Part shown: positions 60,401 to 64,000 of the stretch, in pieces
How positions within the stretch are numbered: position 1 is the stretch's first letter
Layout: each line of letters opens with the position of its first letter
DNA from: Anaeramoeba flamelloides
Lineage: Eukaryota > Metamonada > Anaeramoebidae
DNA: 64,000 nt
Reading direction: 5' to 3'
Assembly (NCBI GenBank): GCA_027625915.1
Contig: JANTQA010000032.1
Location: forward strand, 2,728,001-2,792,000
Program-made: the position numbers and the translations under genes
The notes under the pieces: model-generated
Seen by the model: the letters and a program-made list of their open reading frames with translations, nothing else
Databases searched by the model: none
Told to the model about the DNA's origin: nothing

Positions 60401-61305
60401 AGAATTTCAAAAATTCACAATCTATTCAGAAAGAATGGAAAAAAATTTCATTTGAAATTATTAAAAATTGAATTCTCAAAATTTTGACCACTAATGTATA
60501 TTGCTAAAGATGAATAATAAATCATTTCAATCTTTTTTTTTTTTTTTGAATTTGAAAAAATATAAATAAAATTTAAAAACACTGATGTATAGTAATCTGG
60601 AAAATTAATAATTTGACACAGCTACTGTTATTTCTTTTATTGTGATCTTTTAATAAAGTTTAAAATAAAAATACTAATAATTAAGAAAGTATTTTCAAAA
60701 AAAGATATTTTGAAAAAAAGGGACGAGATTAATTTTCAAAATTAAGGCATTTAAAAGCTTATATTATTATAAAAAAAAAATTACCTTTCGGAATAATAAA
60801 AATTTGTCAAATCTATCCCAACAAGCAATATTCAAAAAACGAATAATAATAATAATTTATAAAACTTTTTATTTAAAAAAAATTAACTCTATTTAACAAT
60901 TTATTTCTTTCAAATTTTTTACTAATTTTATAGAAAGATCCATACAATTACCAAGATTACTTAAAAAAGTGTGTATTTTTACCTTACCTTAATAATGAAC
61001 TTGAAACAAAAAATCCAAAATATCGAGATAATATAATTTCTCTTGATCATTTTGTTATACAACGAAGTACAGATGACTCTACTGTAGTACCTGGTGAATC
61101 AGCATGGTTTGATTTTTATGATGAAAATTTAAAGATTGTGTCATACAATAAAACAACAGCATACAAAGAGGACTGGCTTGGACTTCGTACTTTATCCGAA
61201 TCAAATAGACTTATTTATCAAGAAACAGATTGCCCCCATGGACTTTATCCACATGACGAATGTTTGGACAACTTCCTTAAATACACAATGCAATATTTAA
61301 AATAA
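54451..61305 (+). CDS. PPT: Palmitoyl-protein thioesterase (four exons)
   Basis: My model has exons 54451-54757, 54993-55073, 58043-58152 and 60934-61305 (870 nt, 289 residues). Donors are GTAACT, GTATGA and GTAAGA; acceptors are AAAAG, TATAG and TATAG. A signal peptide (VLALSFFVLFLFF) leads into YPVVLMHGITCDSSEMDP, the oxyanion-side block. The nucleophile elbow HSQGG (Ser101) is created exactly across the first splice junction. Asp214 (TDDSTVVPGESAWFDFY) and His268 (DCPHGLYP) complete the triad in PPT order. NPAQYWKDP matches the family's EYWHDP. PPT enzymes remove fatty acyl groups from Cys residues of proteins in lysosomes. PPT1 and PPT2 types are hard to separate here. Length is normal. 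The second and third introns are almost 3 kb each. Confidence 0.92.
54758..54992 (+). other. PPT intron 1 (235 bp)
   Basis: GTAACT to AAAAG; T-rich, no repeat family recognised. Confidence 0.85.
55475..56628. repeat. Family C inverted-repeat element, copy 4, interrupted
   Basis: Ends AATTCAAAATTTTTAACACA and GTGTGGAAAATTTTGAATT. Removing the 599-bp insert leaves about 555 bp that aligns with copy 3. Confidence 0.85.
55877..56475. repeat. 599-bp foldback element nested in family C
   Basis: Tips AATAACATGCGAAAATTTGC and GCAAATTTTCGCAAGTTATT. Arms of roughly 200 bases pair almost perfectly, including AATGACAATTTTTAATTGTG with its complement. About 180 bases of loop remain. The close match between arms suggests a young insertion. 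Confidence 0.88.
59282..59456. repeat. 175-bp palindromic MITE in PPT intron 3
   Basis: ATTACTGGTATTTGAATTC at the left faces GAATTCAAATACCAGTAAT at the right; the arms pair for about 60 bases. Confidence 0.88.
59623..60367 (+). repeat. Family D element, whole copy
   Basis: TTAAGGGATTAGCGTCCACC at the left; GGTGATGCTCATCCCTTAA at the right, an imperfect inverted complement. About 745 bp, no open frame. Confidence 0.8.
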
Positions 61306-62944
61306 TTTTAATTTTGATCCTTATTATTTTAAAAAAGAATGTCAATCAAGGTCTTTTCAGCTCTACACAATTTTTCCGAATAAATTTTGAAATACTTTTA
61401 ATATTTTATTAATTAGCCTACAAAACTTTTAACCTTTACTAAAATAAAGCACATCATTTCATTTATTTTAATTATTTTAAATTCAGAATTATTTTTTATT
61501 TTAACAAGGCTAAATTTTATTTCCAAAAATCAAATTTAAAATACTTTTAAATAAATTTTAATCCTTAAATTAAGAGAAATACTAATGAATAAGAAGAAGA
61601 CTGTGTATAACTTTTTTTTTATTTTTTAAGTTAAATATACTTTTTTTTCTTTTAGAATTTTTGCTTCCTTTGATTTTTTTTTCTTTATATTCATACTACA
61701 CACTTTTCCAACAATCACAATCCAGTTAAAAATGAAAAAAAACTTTTTTTTAAAAAATCTTTCTTTAATCATTTATTTAAAAGAATATGGTGTTTTATCT
61801 TGGGTATATTTGTCCCTTTTTCTGATATTCTACTTAAAGGAAAGATCAACAAGAAAGTTATAATTTTCACTTGTATACCACTTTTAAAAAGAAGATTTGA
61901 AAATATGGGTTTTTTATTTTTAATTTGTTTTGCTGTTTTTTAGTATTCAAAGTATTTTTTGAAAAAATATTCCTTACAGTTTTCATTAATGCAGAAATAA
62001 AACAAAATGCCACAATAAAATGGAAATTTAAATTATCTGATTATACTTGAGCAAAATACAATATGGATTACCTTTTTCTCCTATCTCAACATTTTATTAT
62101 GCCATTTTATTTTCTATTCGATTAAAAATTTAATAAAATATTTTTAAGAAGGCTTTTTAATAATAATATAGAATAAACACACAAAAGTACTTCCAATAAC
62201 ATTATAAAATGAGTAAAAAATTTTTGAAAAATATTTTATATCAAAATTGTGTAATGTTTATTTTTTATCTTTCCTTTATTTTTTTTATTTAAAATAATCT
62301 TTTCAAATTTTTAGATCCGAGTCATTTTCCCAAACTTACAAAGTTTTGTTTTGGTTTTTCTTTCTTCTTCTTTCTTTTTATTTTTGTTACTTTTTCTCTT
62401 CTTTTTTTTATTCTTTTTTTTTTTTTTAGAATCCCTTTTTTTTTGAGATCCTCAAATTTGAAAAAAAAAAAAACTTGGAAAATACTAAAAAGTATTTTGA
62501 AATTTCATACTCTCTATTGTACTTTAAAATTGATTTAATTATTGAAAAAAATAGTCTTCTGGTTAACTTTTTTCAGTGAAAAAAATTTCAGTAATAAAAA
62601 ATCACCAAGGCTTATTTTAAAAATTGGGAATCATTTTTTTTTAGTTTTTGATTTTATTTTTTTTAAATTTTGAAAATATTGGTTTTTTTATATATTTAGA
62701 ATAATTAAAAGTGAAATATTAATAAAATTTAAAAATTAGTTGTTCTTGAATACAAAAAGAACTATATTGTTTATTTTTTCAATTTATTATTCCAGAATGA
62801 GTCACAATTTTTGAAATGAATTTTATTTTTATAATAGATTTGATTAAGACATTATAACTCTGTGGACACTCAAAAAAATGTACACTCAATAGTTGCATAC
62901 ATTAATTTTAGACTTTTTTGTGGTAGAAGTTAACCACTTAAATT

Positions 62945-62990
<46 letters not shown>

Positions 62991-63065
62991 GATTTAATTA
63001 CCTGTTTAATGGATTAACATCGGTATAGATTACTCTAGAATCAAAGCATGTTCAAATTTGGTAAA
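61306..63065. other. Downstream flank of PPT, low complexity
   Basis: AATAAA at 61379 may be the PPT polyadenylation signal. A TA microsatellite lies at 62949-62986. Motifs TGAGTCACAATTTTTGAAAT (62795) and AACATTATAAAATGAG (62198) recur near 11.06 and 11.47 kb, hinting at another dispersed repeat. Confidence 0.5.
62949..62986. repeat. TA dinucleotide microsatellite
   Basis: About nineteen TA units without interruption. Confidence 0.93.
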
Positions 63066-63740
63066 AAGGATTAGTGCACCTGGGCTCAAATAACTCTAAA
63101 AAATCTATTATAAATATTATTGAACAATAAATTATTACATTTTTTACTAATGTACTCTCTTAAAAATTTTAATTTTAGAAATCATATTAAAATTACAAAT
63201 CTAAAAATAGAAACTCAAAATAATAGTGTTCCAGTCTTTAATAATTCAAATTTAGAACTTAAAAAAGTAACTAATTATTTATTTTTTTAATTATTCAAGA
63301 TAAAACCAATAATTACCAACACAAAACCCCAGAGATTGATTGATTTTGTTTACTTTTTCGAAAGTTAATTGTAGAATTATTATATTTCCAATATTTCAGA
63401 AATAATTGTACAAAAAAATATATTCTTTAATTATTATATTGATTTTTTTATCAACTAATATATGTTTCACATCAAATTTAAGACTGATATTTTTCAACTT
63501 TGGAGTCCAAATATTGATAATTAAACCTTTATATTTGTCTGAAAATTAAATTTTTTTTCTAAAATTGTTGGGTTTTTTACTAATATCAGGTTCATTTTTA
63601 ATTGATGAGAATACTAATAATACTACTTGAATAATCGATTTTGTAGTGACATTTGAACAATGGTTCACTTAAGCGATTTACACCGAAAAACAACATACTT
63701 TAATCTTTGAGTTACCCTTGGTAGACGCTAATCCCTTATC
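63066..63740 (-). repeat. Family D element, whole, inverted copy
   Basis: Right tip GGTAGACGCTAATCCCTTA is the complement of the family D left tip. The interior holds ATCTAAAAATAGAAACTCAA, complementary to the copies at 21596 and 59623. Confidence 0.8.
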
Positions 63741-64000
63741 AATACAAAGAACAATAATTTTACAAAAACTCTGGTCTTTCAAATAATATTTTAAAAACAA
63801 ACTTTTTTAGAGAAACACCTTGCATTTAAGGTTTACATCCCTGAAATTTGAAAAAAGATTATCTTGTGTAGGGGGTAGTGACTTGTTAATTTGGTTCTTA
63901 GCTGATCGATCTTGTAATTTGGATGGGTTTTAATACTTGTTCAAAAAGGGGTTTTAATGCAATTTATTTTTTTTTAATTTTTCTGAAATGGGAATTGTAA
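63741..64000. other. Window end, nothing recognised
   Basis: AT-rich, no coding frame or repeat family identified. Confidence 0.4.

Larger units (their letters stand above)
58153..60933 (+). other. PPT intron 3 (2.78 kb), repeat-filled
   Basis: GTAAGA to TATAG. Holds a 175-bp palindrome and a whole family D element; the rest is AT-rich filler. Confidence 0.85.

Overview
This is an extremely AT-rich, intron-bearing nuclear window from a unicellular eukaryote. The supporting signs are spliceosomal GT-AG introns, eukaryote-only proteins (eL30, DDB1, a BTB protein, a CH-domain protein, a lysosomal-type thioesterase), long KEKE and Asn homopolymer tracts inside proteins, and many small inverted-repeat elements. 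The BTB and CH proteins, the KEKE tracts and the long introns would fit an amoeboid protist such as Anaeramoeba or another AT-rich amoeba. I cannot fix the taxon from sequence alone. No bacterial-type operons, tRNA, rRNA or CRISPR arrays were recognised.

Layout. 1-2.5 kb: a small spliced gene for an acidic KEKE protein. 2.5-11.9 kb: no firm gene, but a dense field of palindromic TA-flanked elements (5.3-9.5 kb). 11.9-18.7 kb (minus): a two-exon DDB1-like gene with a 2.9-kb intron. 20.2-20.4 kb (minus): an orphan terminal exon. 23.1-26.9 kb (minus): a large CH-domain protein with a KE/Ser-rich middle and a PH-like C-terminus. 30.6-32.0 kb (plus): a BTB domain fused to a glutamine-amidotransferase-like domain. 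36.3-39.4 kb (plus): a two-exon, three-OB-fold protein that resembles RADX, an RPA-related replication-fork protein of animals. 39.4-46.7 kb: repeats, including a decayed Tc1/mariner copy. 46.7-47.0 kb (minus): ribosomal protein eL30. 47.0-54.4 kb: repeats and one acidic pseudogene-like stretch. 54.5-61.3 kb (plus): a four-exon palmitoyl-protein thioesterase with two introns near 3 kb. 61.3-64 kb: repeats.

The genes are independent housekeeping or regulatory loci, not a pathway cluster. What links the window is the repeats. At least six inverted-repeat families recur, sit in introns as well as between genes, and nest in each other. They account for much of the intron and intergenic length. 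The most notable finds are the RADX-like protein, the BTB-amidotransferase fusion, and the layered non-autonomous transposon families with one recognisable Tc1/mariner relict.
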